Positions 1 to 8,473 of a stretch of DNA of 44,771 bases are shown one piece after another. A program made the position numbers and the translations under genes. The notes under the pieces are model-generated. The model saw only the letters and a list, made by a program, of their open reading frames with translations, had not been told where the DNA came from and made no database searches. Every line of letters begins with the position of its first letter. Position 1 is the stretch's first letter. Source of the stretch: Candidatus Gastranaerophilales bacterium (GTDB taxonomy: Bacteria; Cyanobacteriota; Vampirovibrionia; Gastranaerophilales; Gastranaerophilaceae); assembly GCA_944324135.1 (NCBI GenBank), contig CALUVE010000014.1:1-44771 (forward strand), given 5' to 3'.

Positions 1-55
1 CTCAAATAACATTTCTGCCTCTTTACCTCGCACCAGATGTAGAGGGGTGGAAATA

Positions 56-175
56 TTTTGTCACCCTGAATTTATTTCAGGGTCTTATCGGTGGTAAGAT
101 TCCGAAACAAGTTCGGAATGACATTATGTTTATTTAATTGTCACCCTGAATTTATTTCAGGGTGACAAAATGTTT
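56..175. repeat. REP-like double palindrome (family R2, copy 1)
   Basis: Two copies of a CACCCTGAA...TTCAGGGTG-type palindrome flank a second palindrome (ATTCCGAAACAAGTTCGGAAT). The same arrangement recurs near 42367-42478 and 42843-42954 with few changes, so this is a dispersed intergenic repeat. Each palindrome can form a short hairpin on either strand. No coding potential is seen. Confidence 0.85.
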
Positions 176-181
176 CACCTT

Positions 182-232
182 TCTGCCTCTTTATTAAAAC
201 CAGGAGATTCTTCGCTGCGCTCAGAATGACGG
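182..232 (-). repeat. Dispersed repeat (family R1, inverted copy)
   Basis: This stretch is essentially the reverse complement of 42783-42833. The core reads GTCATTCTGAGCGCAGCG followed by AAGAATCTCCTGG. At this end of the window R1 and R2 lie side by side in the opposite order and orientation to the array at 42.3-43.0 kb. Confidence 0.85.
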
Positions 233-267
233 CAACACAAGATAAATGGTACGTTTTTTGTACGTAC

Positions 268-296
268 TTGATTTTCTTTTGATTGAATGTTAAACT
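268..296 (+). promoter_or_regulatory. Promoter of pyrF
   Basis: TTGATT at 268-273, a 17-nt spacer, and TAAACT at 291-296 with a TGT extension just upstream. Predicted transcription start is about 303. That places the upstream in-frame ATG at 287 outside the transcript and supports the start at 326. Confidence 0.65.
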
Positions 297-325
297 ATCA
301 TAGAAATTTTTTATGGAGTGTTGAA

Positions 326-1081
326 ATGATTAATAATATTGAAGCCAAAGACAGAATTATTCTTGCTCTTGATGTTGATACTTTAGATGAAGTTAGAGAA
401 CTTGTTTGTGAACTTAAAGATTATGTCGGCTCGTTTAAAATTGGTTTGCCTATTATTGTCAACTACGGGTATGAAGCCGTTAGATTAATAGAATCTTTGG
501 GCGCAAAATGCTATTATGACGGCAAATTTCATGACATTCCTCATACTGTGGAAAAAGCCTGCCAGCATCTTGTAAAAAATGATGTCAAGTTTTTCAATAT
601 ACATCTGCAAGGCGGCTCTAAAATGGTTTCTTCAGCAGTAAAAGCTTCACGCGCTATGGCAAAAGAATTAGGAAAAGAAAATCCTCATATCTATGGCGTT
701 ACACTCCTCTCCAGTTTCGGACAACGCACTTTGACTGAAGAACTCTGCGTACAAAAAAATATTGAAGATTACGTAATCCAGCTTGTACAGCTAGCTAAAG
801 AATGTGAACTTGACGGCGTCCTCGCAAGCGCTGATGAAGCAAAACGCATCCGCAAATTATTCGGCGATGATTTAACAATAATCTGTCCTGCAACTCGTCC
901 TACATGGTCTGTTGTTAACGATCAGGTTCGCGTTGTTACTCCAAAAGAAGCTATACTCGCAGGTGTAGACTATATCGTAATCGGACGTCCAATTATTGAA
1001 GCAGAAAACAGAACTGCTGCCGCTCAACTCGTTATTGATGAAATTGCTGCGGCATTGGAAGAAAAAGCTCTTCCTGTTTAA
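326..1081 (+). CDS. pyrF: Orotidine 5'-phosphate decarboxylase
   Basis: Catalyses the last step of de novo UMP synthesis, decarboxylation of OMP, in the cytoplasm. The 251-residue protein has the usual length for type 1 PyrF. Visible family features are the N-terminal ILALDVD strand, the catalytic DGKFHDIPHTV segment (DxKxxD pattern), and a C-terminal phosphate-binding VIGRPI motif preceded by ICPATRP. An in-frame ATG at 287 exists, but the start at 326 has a GGAG Shine-Dalgarno 5-9 nt upstream and lies downstream of the predicted transcription start. The gene is preceded by dispersed repeats, and its last 50 nt overlap the 3' end of the convergent comEC gene. Monocistronic as far as can be seen. 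Confidence 0.95.
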   Translation: MINNIEAKDRIILALDVDTLDEVRELVCELKDYVGSFKIGLPIIVNYGYEAVRLIESLGAKCYYDGKFHDIPHTVEKACQHLVKNDVKFFNIHLQGGSKMVSSAVKASRAMAKELGKENPHIYGVTLLSSFGQRTLTEELCVQKNIEDYVIQLVQLAKECELDGVLASADEAKRIRKLFGDDLTIICPATRPTWSVVNDQVRVVTPKEAILAGVDYIVIGRPIIEAENRTAAAQLVIDEIAAALEEKALPV

Positions 1082-3461
1082 GGTATCTGTGCTTGCTCCT
1101 ATCAAAGGTTAATATTTCATAAGAATTTTCTCTTGAAATAATTTTGATTGAATGATTGATATCAGTTCTGTAAATACTTGTATTGCGCAAAGTGTCCAGC
1201 ACAGCCCGTGTCGGATGCCCGAATGTATTTGTGCCGGTAGAAATTATTGAGACTTCAGGTTTCAAATATTCCAGCATTTCTGAATCAACAACATTATTGC
1301 CGCCGTGATGACCAACTTTGAACACATCTATATCCGAGGGAAGAACACTCTTCACTTTATTGAATGCTTTTACCCCGGCATCGCCGGTAAATAACATTTT
1401 AAAACCATTATGATTAACCAGTGCAAATATAGAATTTTCATTATCAAACTTTTTGCCGCTGAAATTCGCACGCATTACATCTATCGAAAATCCGTCCTCT
1501 GCATAAATTCTTGACGGTGTATTAACCACCACGGTTTCAATATTTTTTGTCTTTAAAATAGAATAAATTTTAGAAGATGTATAAGAATCATCTTCAAGAG
1601 AATTTATATAAACTTTTTTGACATTAAGATTATTAATCAAATCATACGCGCCGCCGGAGTGATCGTTATCAAAATGTGTAATAATAATTCCCTCAAGATT
1701 TTTAATACCCTTATCTTTCATATATTTTAAGATAAGGAATTCAGCCTGAGATTTTCCTCCGTTGTAACCTGATTTTCCTGTATCAACCATAAAATATTTA
1801 TTCCGGGGAGTCTTTAGCAAAAATGCGTCCGCATTCTTTACGTCAAACGCTATAACTTCAAAATTTTTGTCAGGGATATTTATTGTCGAAACAAAAATTA
1901 CAAACAGCAGTGAACAAATTATCCAGAAAATTTTCCTGCTAAACCCGATTTTAAACAGCAATGTAACCAGCAAGACTACAACATAATAAAGAATTAACTG
2001 GAATATAGACGGGTGAGTCGTCTGAATAACAGAATGCGGAATGTTTGAGAAAAAGTTTGAAATCAACACAATAACATTCAGCATAATGTTCAGAATAAAA
2101 TCAAATAAAGGACAGATATATTTTGCAAACAATGGAATCATTGCAAGTATAGAACTGACAAAACCGCCAAAACTCACAACACTTAAAAATGGCATTATAG
2201 CAATATTTGCCAAAACAGAATAAGTTGAAATTGTATTAAAGTAGAACATCTGTACAGGTATAACCCATACCTGAGCCACTACAGGAATAAGGATAGATGA
2301 CAGTACTGCAGGAGCATAAGGAAATTTTATAGTCCTGAATCTTTCCTGTAAAATAACAGCAGTTGTTAAAAGCCCGAATGTGACAATAAAAGAAAGTTGA
2401 AATCCGACATCATTAATATAAGCAGGATTATAAATAAGCATGAGCATCCCGACAAAAGATAAAAGAGAAATACTGTGTGCATCACGGTCAATAAGTTTTC
2501 CTGCCAGGACAAAAAGCAGCATCAAAGCCGCCCTCACAACCGATGCACCCAAACCGGTCATCAAAGTATAAAGTATTACAACCCCCATACCTGTAATTAC
2601 GCTAAATTTGAAAGGTGCACGCAGTCTGCGCATAAAAAAGTACCAGAATGAATATATGAACGCAACATTCATACCGGATGCCGCAAGTATATGCAGCAGA
2701 CCTGAATTTGTAAATGAATCTTTTACATAATCAGGAGGTGCAATTGCATCATCACCAAATACTATACCACCCAATATTTCAAGATTAGGACTCTTTAAAA
2801 ATTCCGAATGGGTTTGAATAATATTGTTCCTTATGTTATTCAAAGATTGCAGAAATTTCCACCTGAAAGATAGCTTTTCATCTAATTGGGAAATATTTTC
2901 TACATCGGAATAAATAACTGTATGCGTATTAAAATTCCTCAGATACTTTGCATAATCAAATTGGGACGGATTTGTAGCCTCCGCCGGCAGCCTGAGCTTT
3001 GCATCAGTAATTTTATAACTGTTTCCGATATCAAACTTCTGAAAATCATGATTTTCAGAAGTTAGCGTCACAAGAGCTTTGCCGCTGACAGTTTTATCAC
3101 CGACTGTATTAACTTTGAAAAAGAATTTCATTTTATCAGCCTGATTGCCGGTCGGTATTGAGACAATTTGACCTGTTATATCCGCTTTGGAGGGCGCAAG
3201 TTTTGATACCTCATCAAAACTCACTGTACGGAAATCTGCGTTGAAAAATCCTGCATAAAATACAATAATCCACAGAATTACATATCTTACGGGAAGAATA
3301 TTTCTTACTAATAGTAAAACTAAAACAACAGAAAGAATGCCTGCAGATAAAATAGCACAGTCATTAAAATAAGACATTATACCTGTTATAAAAATTATTG
3401 CAGTAATAAACATCACAGAATTTTTATTCTGCAAATATTCTAAGACATACTTCCTGACCAT
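1032..3461 (-). CDS. comEC: ComEC/Rec2-type DNA internalisation protein
   Basis: Inner-membrane channel family for import of transforming single-stranded DNA. The 809-residue protein has the full three-part layout: an N-terminal pair of membrane helices with an OB-like domain (about 1-190), a polytopic competence domain (about 220-520, including the GLLHILAASGMNVAF segment), and a C-terminal metallo-beta-lactamase-like domain (about 550-790) with an intact HFDNDHSGG metal motif and a VGHHGG segment. Length and architecture are typical, so the gene looks intact. A TTGTAA-17 nt-TATGAT promoter ends only 8 nt before the ATG, which implies a near-leaderless mRNA. The last 50 nt overlap the end of pyrF on the opposite strand. 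Other competence genes are not in this window. Confidence 0.92.
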   Translation of the reverse strand: MVRKYVLEYLQNKNSVMFITAIIFITGIMSYFNDCAILSAGILSVVLVLLLVRNILPVRYVILWIIVFYAGFFNADFRTVSFDEVSKLAPSKADITGQIVSIPTGNQADKMKFFFKVNTVGDKTVSGKALVTLTSENHDFQKFDIGNSYKITDAKLRLPAEATNPSQFDYAKYLRNFNTHTVIYSDVENISQLDEKLSFRWKFLQSLNNIRNNIIQTHSEFLKSPNLEILGGIVFGDDAIAPPDYVKDSFTNSGLLHILAASGMNVAFIYSFWYFFMRRLRAPFKFSVITGMGVVILYTLMTGLGASVVRAALMLLFVLAGKLIDRDAHSISLLSFVGMLMLIYNPAYINDVGFQLSFIVTFGLLTTAVILQERFRTIKFPYAPAVLSSILIPVVAQVWVIPVQMFYFNTISTYSVLANIAIMPFLSVVSFGGFVSSILAMIPLFAKYICPLFDFILNIMLNVIVLISNFFSNIPHSVIQTTHPSIFQLILYYVVVLLVTLLFKIGFSRKIFWIICSLLFVIFVSTINIPDKNFEVIAFDVKNADAFLLKTPRNKYFMVDTGKSGYNGGKSQAEFLILKYMKDKGIKNLEGIIITHFDNDHSGGAYDLINNLNVKKVYINSLEDDSYTSSKIYSILKTKNIETVVVNTPSRIYAEDGFSIDVMRANFSGKKFDNENSIFALVNHNGFKMLFTGDAGVKAFNKVKSVLPSDIDVFKVGHHGGNNVVDSEMLEYLKPEVSIISTGTNTFGHPTRAVLDTLRNTSIYRTDINHSIKIISRENSYEILTFDRSKHRYLKQEELFLPMPQQFHQ

Positions 3462-3469
3462 ACCCCAAA

Positions 3470-3498
3470 ATCATACAGAAAAAAACATTATATTACAA
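3470..3498 (-). promoter_or_regulatory. Promoter of comEC
   Basis: On the minus strand TTGTAA is followed by a 17-nt spacer and TATGAT (-10 at 3475-3470). The -10 is 8 nt from the ATG at 3461, giving a predicted leader of about 2 nt. Confidence 0.6.
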
Positions 3499-3552
3499 CA
3501 CAGATTGTTTGGGACTTATGTAGCAAATTCCACAAATACTCTTAAAAGTCTG

Positions 3553-3586
3553 TCATTCTGAGGGCTTTTGACCGAAGAATCTTTCT
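3553..3586. repeat. Degenerate R1-like repeat fragment
   Basis: GTCATTCTGAGGGC...CCGAAGAATC resembles family R1 (GTCATTCTGAGCG...GCGAAGAATC) with an altered centre. It lies between comEC and the glycosidase-like gene. Confidence 0.5.
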
Positions 3587-3596
3587 TATTTTGATG

Positions 3597-5522
3597 CTAT
3601 TTTCTTTCCCAGAACTTCCAGAAACTTCTGCCCTGTTTTTTAGTTTCTTTATCTTGAGCTTTATCTTCAGATTTTGCAGCGGAAGTTTCCGTTTTATTTT
3701 GCTGTGATATAGTTTGGGCAGGTTTTTCGTGAGCTGTCCACATTGCTTTAAAGTCCGGAGTCGGAGTTTTCTTGACCGGCGGACGATGGTTAAATGCACT
3801 CATTGCAAGGACATCAATATACTTCTGGGTAAAGTGTGCATAATCAAAGAACGAAATACCTTTCAAACCTAATTTACGTATCTCGTAGATTTGTCTAATC
3901 ATATCTTCTTCGGTACCGTGCATAAAGCTTACAAACAGTCCTGCAATCAGGTCAGTACCGGCTGATTTTGAGTTAACAACTTCTCTTATCATAGAATTTG
4001 CCACAGTGGAATCACAGGTCAATAAAAGAGGTGTAAAGCCGTTGACATATCCGCGCAATGACCAGACTCTCCAGTCTTGCTGTTTATTTTCAAGAGCAGA
4101 AACTCTGTCCGGGAAAATAACCGTACTTACATAAACTTTTTTCTTACTTCCAAGGGTTCCTACTTTTCTGACCATATTGGTAATTTTTTCTCTGCGGTAT
4201 TCACACCATACATTCCAGAGAGAATCGCCCATTTTTATATTAATAGGATCAACGCCATGCAAGGCAGCAAAGTCTTTTCTTGCAAAAGAGGTATAACCCC
4301 AGCTGTAGGTGTCATTTTTAGCAACAGCCTGAGGATATCTGATATAATCCAGATTAATGCCATCCGGCTTATACTCTTGAATTATCTCCGTAATAAGACT
4401 CATCAAAAATTCCTGAACCGCAGGATTAGCCGGATCTAAAAAGTAACCGTTGTGTTCTGCAACAGATTGTGTAGGAGCGTTATAGTCAGCATATTTTTTG
4501 TTTTTATTTGCCCACTCAGGGTGCACTGCTAAAATATTTTTAGCATTTGAATAAGGGTAGGCATTGCCTACATAGAAAGTTTCAAACCACACATGCAGCT
4601 TCATACCGCGCTTGTGAGACTCTCTAATCCATATTTGCAGCGGGTCAAAGCCTGTTAAATTTTCTCTTTGTTTTACAAATCCGTAAGATGCCATTACCTC
4701 GCTCGGGTAAATTGTTCTGCCATGAAAATATGTTTCAAGAAAAATAGTATTTATTCCGGCGAGTTTAAGTTTATCAAGGGTAGCCTCAATTTGATCACGA
4801 TTTTTTTCGACAGGACGCAGCCATACTGCTTTTGTTTCGTACTGGCTGTATGGAAGCGCAGTTCTGATAGCCATATTTGCTGATTCAATTGCTTTTTTAG
4901 AAAAATCGTCAATTTTTGCAGGGAAATGTTTTGCAAGTTTTAAATATTCAGTAGATTCAGAGATGTATTCAGACGGAACTTTACTTTTATAATCGCTTCT
5001 GTAGCGTTTGTAAAATTCCACCATTTCAGTCGCTTCTTTTATTTTTTCTTCGGCTTCAAAAAGGTAACTTTCAGAAGTGAGATAAGTATTGAGTGTCATA
5101 TTAGGCAAATCAATATAAACTTTTGTACCTACAGTAATATTTTTATTAATCCAATTTTGAGCTGTACCGTGACCGCTGATTACAAATCCGTCTTTCGGGA
5201 TATAAGAATCTGCACCGCTGATTGACTTAACAGTATTACCCTCAACAATAGCCTCTGTTCCATACTCGTTGGTATTTGTTCTCTCACCGAATGCAGGAGT
5301 GTAAATAACCAGCTGGTTAGTGCCTCTCACTCCGGGGAAATACGTGCCTGTAGAATTATTTTGAATACTCGGGTCAATTTTTGATATAGTACGATTTGAT
5401 TGAGCAAACAGTATTTCATTTTTTGCTAATATATAAGGGGCAAATGCATTAACACTTTCAGCAGCAAAGACATTTGCTGTTGTTAATATTATTAAAAATA
5501 TACCAAGTATGATTTTTTTCAT
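3597..5522 (-). CDS. Exported GHL10/DUF187 (YddW-like) family protein
   Basis: The 641-residue protein begins with a clear signal peptide (about 1-20, ending VFAAE). The central to C-terminal part (about 235-590) carries the hallmarks of the glycosyl-hydrolase-like 10 family: TKAVWLRP, an IFLETYFHGRTIYPS segment, GMKLHVWFETF, and DGINLDYIRYP, where the acidic residues of the TIM-barrel active site are expected. Family members are thought to act on cell-wall or surface glycans; the substrate cannot be read from sequence. The N-terminal 230 residues form a separate unassigned region, and the C-terminus is a charged tail. It is the last gene of a three-gene operon, 3 nt after the TPR gene, with a GGGAG ribosome-binding site. 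Confidence 0.85.
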   Translation of the reverse strand: MKKIILGIFLIILTTANVFAAESVNAFAPYILAKNEILFAQSNRTISKIDPSIQNNSTGTYFPGVRGTNQLVIYTPAFGERTNTNEYGTEAIVEGNTVKSISGADSYIPKDGFVISGHGTAQNWINKNITVGTKVYIDLPNMTLNTYLTSESYLFEAEEKIKEATEMVEFYKRYRSDYKSKVPSEYISESTEYLKLAKHFPAKIDDFSKKAIESANMAIRTALPYSQYETKAVWLRPVEKNRDQIEATLDKLKLAGINTIFLETYFHGRTIYPSEVMASYGFVKQRENLTGFDPLQIWIRESHKRGMKLHVWFETFYVGNAYPYSNAKNILAVHPEWANKNKKYADYNAPTQSVAEHNGYFLDPANPAVQEFLMSLITEIIQEYKPDGINLDYIRYPQAVAKNDTYSWGYTSFARKDFAALHGVDPINIKMGDSLWNVWCEYRREKITNMVRKVGTLGSKKKVYVSTVIFPDRVSALENKQQDWRVWSLRGYVNGFTPLLLTCDSTVANSMIREVVNSKSAGTDLIAGLFVSFMHGTEEDMIRQIYEIRKLGLKGISFFDYAHFTQKYIDVLAMSAFNHRPPVKKTPTPDFKAMWTAHEKPAQTISQQNKTETSAAKSEDKAQDKETKKQGRSFWKFWERK

Positions 5523-5525
5523 TAA

Positions 5526-6197
5526 TTACTCCCGAATAAAATAATAATATTCAGAATTTTCATAGTTCAATGAGTTTATTTGATTAATTTTTTCCTGAAG
5601 TTCAGTATTTTCCGGATACATTTTCAGGGATGCCTCGTAGAATCCCCGGGCTTTAATCAGGTCAGCCAACTTTTCGTATGTTTTACCTAATTTCAAATTC
5701 AGATCGTAACTGTTGTTATATCCATTATTATAAGATATCAGGTAATAATTTAATGCCCTTTTATAGTTATTTCTTTTGTAGAAGAATTCTCCGAAGTAGA
5801 AATTTGCATAAGGATCACGTGAATTCAAATTTGTTGCTCTATAAAAATATTCTTTTGCCAGCCTGTCAATTTTCTTTTCATCATAAATTCTTCCGAGCTG
5901 TACACAAGGATAAATCTGTGACGGGTCGATTTTAGTAAGCAGTTGATATTTGCCCAGTGCTAAATCGAAAAACTTTAATCTATCCTCTTGATTTTCCGCT
6001 GTTTCACCGTTGTAGAAAAGATATTCAGCCTCAGCCTCAATAGAGTTTCTGTTTAGTTTGGAATAATCCACGAATATATCATTTAACTCTAACCTGCCGG
6101 TTTGGAATGCAACTACCGGAGAGCTCAAGGTGAATACAACCGACAACACAAACAGAGATATTAAGATTTTCTTATAAATCTTCAAAAGACGGACCAT
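5526..6197 (-). CDS. TPR-repeat exported protein
   Basis: The 223-residue protein starts with a membrane or signal segment (KKILISLFVLSVVFTLSSPVVAF). It then has several tetratricopeptide-type helix pairs, for example around PCVQLGRIYDEKKIDRLAKEY, ANFYFGEFFYKRNNYKRALN and KLGKTYEKLADLIKARGFYE. TPR arrays mediate protein contacts; the partner is unknown. I chose the start at 6197 rather than 6245 because it puts the positively charged N-terminus directly before the hydrophobic segment. With this start the gene overlaps the end of the preceding small gene by 26 nt. It lies in an operon with the glycosidase-like gene, which suggests a shared envelope function. Confidence 0.75.
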   Translation of the reverse strand: MVRLLKIYKKILISLFVLSVVFTLSSPVVAFQTGRLELNDIFVDYSKLNRNSIEAEAEYLFYNGETAENQEDRLKFFDLALGKYQLLTKIDPSQIYPCVQLGRIYDEKKIDRLAKEYFYRATNLNSRDPYANFYFGEFFYKRNNYKRALNYYLISYNNGYNNSYDLNLKLGKTYEKLADLIKARGFYEASLKMYPENTELQEKINQINSLNYENSEYYYFIRE

Positions 6198-6492
6198 ATT
6201 TAATGTCGTGATGCATTGATTTACCGTCATCATAAGCAGGATCAAGGTAAATAAATGCGTTTCTAATCCATCTTACAATAGCCGGCGAGCTGTCATAACG
6301 TTCTCTGACAGAACTTTTATACTCAACACCGGTAGCTCTCGCTTTGCTGGATTGCACGGAATCCGCAGTCAGGGTTGAATACCCTTGAGTTTTTAATTCA
6401 TCCATAGACGACGCCTGCTCAATCGAAATTACAGCATACGCAGGTGCCGCAAGGATAGCCAGCATTCCAATTACTAAAAATTTACTTTTCAT
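6172..6492 (-). CDS. Small exported protein of unknown function
   Basis: The 106-residue protein has a clear signal peptide (KSKFLVIGMLAILAAPAYA). The mature part of about 85 residues is polar, with no motif I recognise. The ATG at 6492 has AGAGG 5 nt upstream; a GTG two codons earlier overlaps that ribosome-binding site and is less likely. It is the first gene of the operon continuing into the TPR and glycosidase-like genes, and a strong promoter lies 20 nt upstream of it. Confidence 0.7.
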   Translation of the reverse strand: MKSKFLVIGMLAILAAPAYAVISIEQASSMDELKTQGYSTLTADSVQSSKARATGVEYKSSVRERYDSSPAIVRWIRNAFIYLDPAYDDGKSMHHDIKYGPSFEDL

Positions 6493-6512
6493 GTACACCT
6501 CTGTTTCACCTT

Positions 6513-6541
6513 ATTATAATACTATTTAAGGACATCTACAA
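6513..6541 (-). promoter_or_regulatory. Promoter of the small-protein/TPR/GHL10 operon
   Basis: On the minus strand TTGTAG (6541-6536), a 17-nt spacer and TATAAT (6518-6513). The predicted start near 6506 gives a leader of about 14 nt that includes the AGAGG site. Confidence 0.7.
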
Positions 6542-6577
6542 AAACATTATAAATTCTTTACAAAGATTATACATGGA

Positions 6578-7633
6578 TTATTTGTAGGATTTTATTATGA
6601 TTTCTTCCAATTTTTCAAGTAGTTGTTCTTCCGGAACTTTTGCTATAATTTCGCCTTTTTTAAAAATATACCCCTCTTTAATTCCGCCGGCAATTCCAAA
6701 ATCAGCATGCCGTGCTTCACCCGGGCCATTGACAGCGCATCCCATAGTTGCGATAGTTATTGGCAAATCAAGATTTTTGAATTTTTCTTCTACTTTTTTG
6801 GCAAGAGAAATCAAATCAATCTGAGTTCTGCCGCAGGTCGGACATGATACAAAATTAACCCCGTGTTCTCTGAGACCGAGAGATTTCAAAATCTGGAATC
6901 CTGCATCAACTTCTTCAACAGGATTTTCAGTGAGAGAAACTCTTATTGTATCTCCGATTCCCTCAGCCAGCAGAGTGCCTAGCCCGACAGAAGATTTTAT
7001 TAATCCGCCTTTCAAAGTACCGGCTTCAGTAACACCGAGATGGAGCGGATAGTTAATTTTTTGAGAAATAGAACGGTAAGCCTCTATCGTTGTCAATACA
7101 TCAGAGGACTTCAAAGAAACTTTTATCAAATCAAAATCCAAATCTTCAAGAATTTGAATATGCTTCATCGCACTCTTGACCATTTTTTCAGAGAGCGGAA
7201 TATTTTCCTCCAGAAGTTCCTTTTCCAAAGAACCTGCATTAACCCCTATACGAATAGGAGTCTTTTGCTGCTTGGCAAGAGAAACGACTTTTTCAACATT
7301 TTCACGTTTGCCGATATTGCCCGGGTTTAGACGGAGTGCACTTATTCCATTATTTATGCACTGTATAGCAAGCCTGTAATCAAAATGAATATCGGCAATA
7401 AGAGGAACCGGTGAACGTTTTACAAGCTCTTTTATAGCATCGGCAGCATCTTTATTCAAAACAGCAAGTCTGACAAGCTCGCATCCGTGCTCTGCCAATT
7501 CTGATATCTGCGACATTGTTGCTTCAATATCACGTGTATCAGTATTACACATAGATTGAACACTGATTGGAGCCCCGTTACCTATTTTTACATTGCCTAT
7601 AGAAATTTCTTTTGTTTTTCTTCTGTTTATCAT
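6578..7633 (-). CDS. ispG: 4-hydroxy-3-methylbut-2-en-1-yl diphosphate synthase
   Basis: Reduces MEcPP to HMBPP in the MEP isoprenoid pathway, using a [4Fe-4S] cluster. At 351 residues it has the length of the compact bacterial form, with a TIM-barrel N-terminal part (SVQSMCNTDTRD at 24-35, ADIHFDYRLA, RIGVNAGSLE) and a C-terminal cluster domain with Cys264, Cys267 and Cys299 in CPTCGRT and GCAVNGPGE. The ATG has no Shine-Dalgarno sequence. A TGC-TAAAAT extended -10 (7648-7640 on the minus strand) ends exactly 6 nt before the ATG, so the mRNA is predicted to start at or next to the start codon. It is divergent from the phosphoesterase gene, 42 nt away. Confidence 0.95.
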   Translation of the reverse strand: MINRRKTKEISIGNVKIGNGAPISVQSMCNTDTRDIEATMSQISELAEHGCELVRLAVLNKDAADAIKELVKRSPVPLIADIHFDYRLAIQCINNGISALRLNPGNIGKRENVEKVVSLAKQQKTPIRIGVNAGSLEKELLEENIPLSEKMVKSAMKHIQILEDLDFDLIKVSLKSSDVLTTIEAYRSISQKINYPLHLGVTEAGTLKGGLIKSSVGLGTLLAEGIGDTIRVSLTENPVEEVDAGFQILKSLGLREHGVNFVSCPTCGRTQIDLISLAKKVEEKFKNLDLPITIATMGCAVNGPGEARHADFGIAGGIKEGYIFKKGEIIAKVPEEQLLEKLEEIIIKSYK

Positions 7634-7639
7634 AAAATT

Positions 7640-7648
7640 ATTTTAGCA
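7640..7648 (-). promoter_or_regulatory. Extended -10 promoter of ispG, predicted leaderless
   Basis: TGCTAAAAT on the minus strand, with TAAAAT at 7645-7640, followed by AATTTT and the ATG at 7633. A start 7 nt after the -10 falls on the A of the ATG. Confidence 0.55.
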
Positions 7649-7675
7649 CAAGAAAAAAACATAGAGGGAGTAATT

Positions 7676-8410
7676 ATGAAAATAGCTGTAATATCTGACA
7701 TCCACGCAAATTATCAGGCTCTGGAAGCCGTTATGAAAGATATTAAAAAAGAAAACTGTGACAAAATATTCTGTCTCGGAGACCTTGCAATGGCAGGACC
7801 TCAGCCGCATATGGTTATAGATTTTGTAAGAAAGCAGCCTGACTGGATTGTTATCCAAGGCAACACAGACAAACTTATTGCAGAATATACAGAACAAACT
7901 TATGAAGATGTCAAAAAAATGTACCCGATGATGGCAAATGCACTCGCAGATGACGTAAAAATTCTTGAAGAAGATAAAAAACAATATCTGGGCAGCCTGC
8001 CGCCGCAGTATGAAACAGAAATTGACGGAGTAAAAATTCTTCTGGTTCACGGCTCGCCAAGAAAAAATAATGAAAATATTTTCCCGAATATGCCTGTTAA
8101 TGAAATTGAAGAAATGATAAAAGGCATTGATGCAGATTTGATATTCTGCGGACACACACACCAGCCCTGCGGTTACCAGACTTCCACAAAACAGACGGTA
8201 GTGAACGCAGGCAGTGTAGGCAGACCGATGACAGAAGTTCCTGATGCCTGCTATGTAATTGCAGATTTCAACAACGGCGGATTTTCGATTAATCACAAAT
8301 TTGTCGACTATGACAGAAAAATGGCTGCAGAAATTGTCAAAGCCCGCGGATATGACGGAGCTGACAAAATAGCAGGACTTCTTATCAATCCGACAGAAAG
8401 ACACGTATAA
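7676..8410 (+). CDS. YfcE/MJ0936-type metallophosphoesterase
   Basis: Calcineurin-like phosphodiesterase family with a dinuclear metal site. The 244-residue protein shows all motifs in order: SDIHAN (residues 7-12), CLGDLAMAGP (near 37), GNTDK (near 62), LVHGSP (near 123) and GHTHQP (near 159). The start at 7676 has GAGGGAG 5-11 nt upstream; in-frame sequence before it lies inside the divergent ispG and is not coding. The substrate is not predictable from sequence; family members hydrolyse phosphodiesters in vitro. Followed after 63 nt by the heptose kinase gene, which has its own promoter. Confidence 0.88.
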   Translation: MKIAVISDIHANYQALEAVMKDIKKENCDKIFCLGDLAMAGPQPHMVIDFVRKQPDWIVIQGNTDKLIAEYTEQTYEDVKKMYPMMANALADDVKILEEDKKQYLGSLPPQYETEIDGVKILLVHGSPRKNNENIFPNMPVNEIEEMIKGIDADLIFCGHTHQPCGYQTSTKQTVVNAGSVGRPMTEVPDACYVIADFNNGGFSINHKFVDYDRKMAAEIVKARGYDGADKIAGLLINPTERHV

Positions 8411-8413
8411 AAT

Positions 8414-8441
8414 TTGTCTTATTTTTTGTTTATGTTAATAT
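8414..8441 (+). promoter_or_regulatory. Promoter of the envelope cluster (heptose kinase onward)
   Basis: TTGTCT at 8414-8419, a 16-nt spacer and TAATAT at 8436-8441, with a TGT extension. Predicted start about 8448, 26 nt before the ATG. Confidence 0.6.
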
Positions 8442-8473
8442 TGTTTTGAGGATTTAGTTCAGAAAGATTTCTT

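Noticed and set aside
3542-3799. 85-residue leftward ORF overlapping the end of the GHL10-type gene
   Set aside because: It is an out-of-frame Lys/Leu-rich shadow of the charged C-terminal tail and a repeat fragment.
7643-8404. 253-residue ORF antisense to the metallophosphoesterase
   Set aside because: The opposite strand encodes all five phosphoesterase motifs. The antisense product is a Cys/Phe/Ile-rich composition artefact without a start context.
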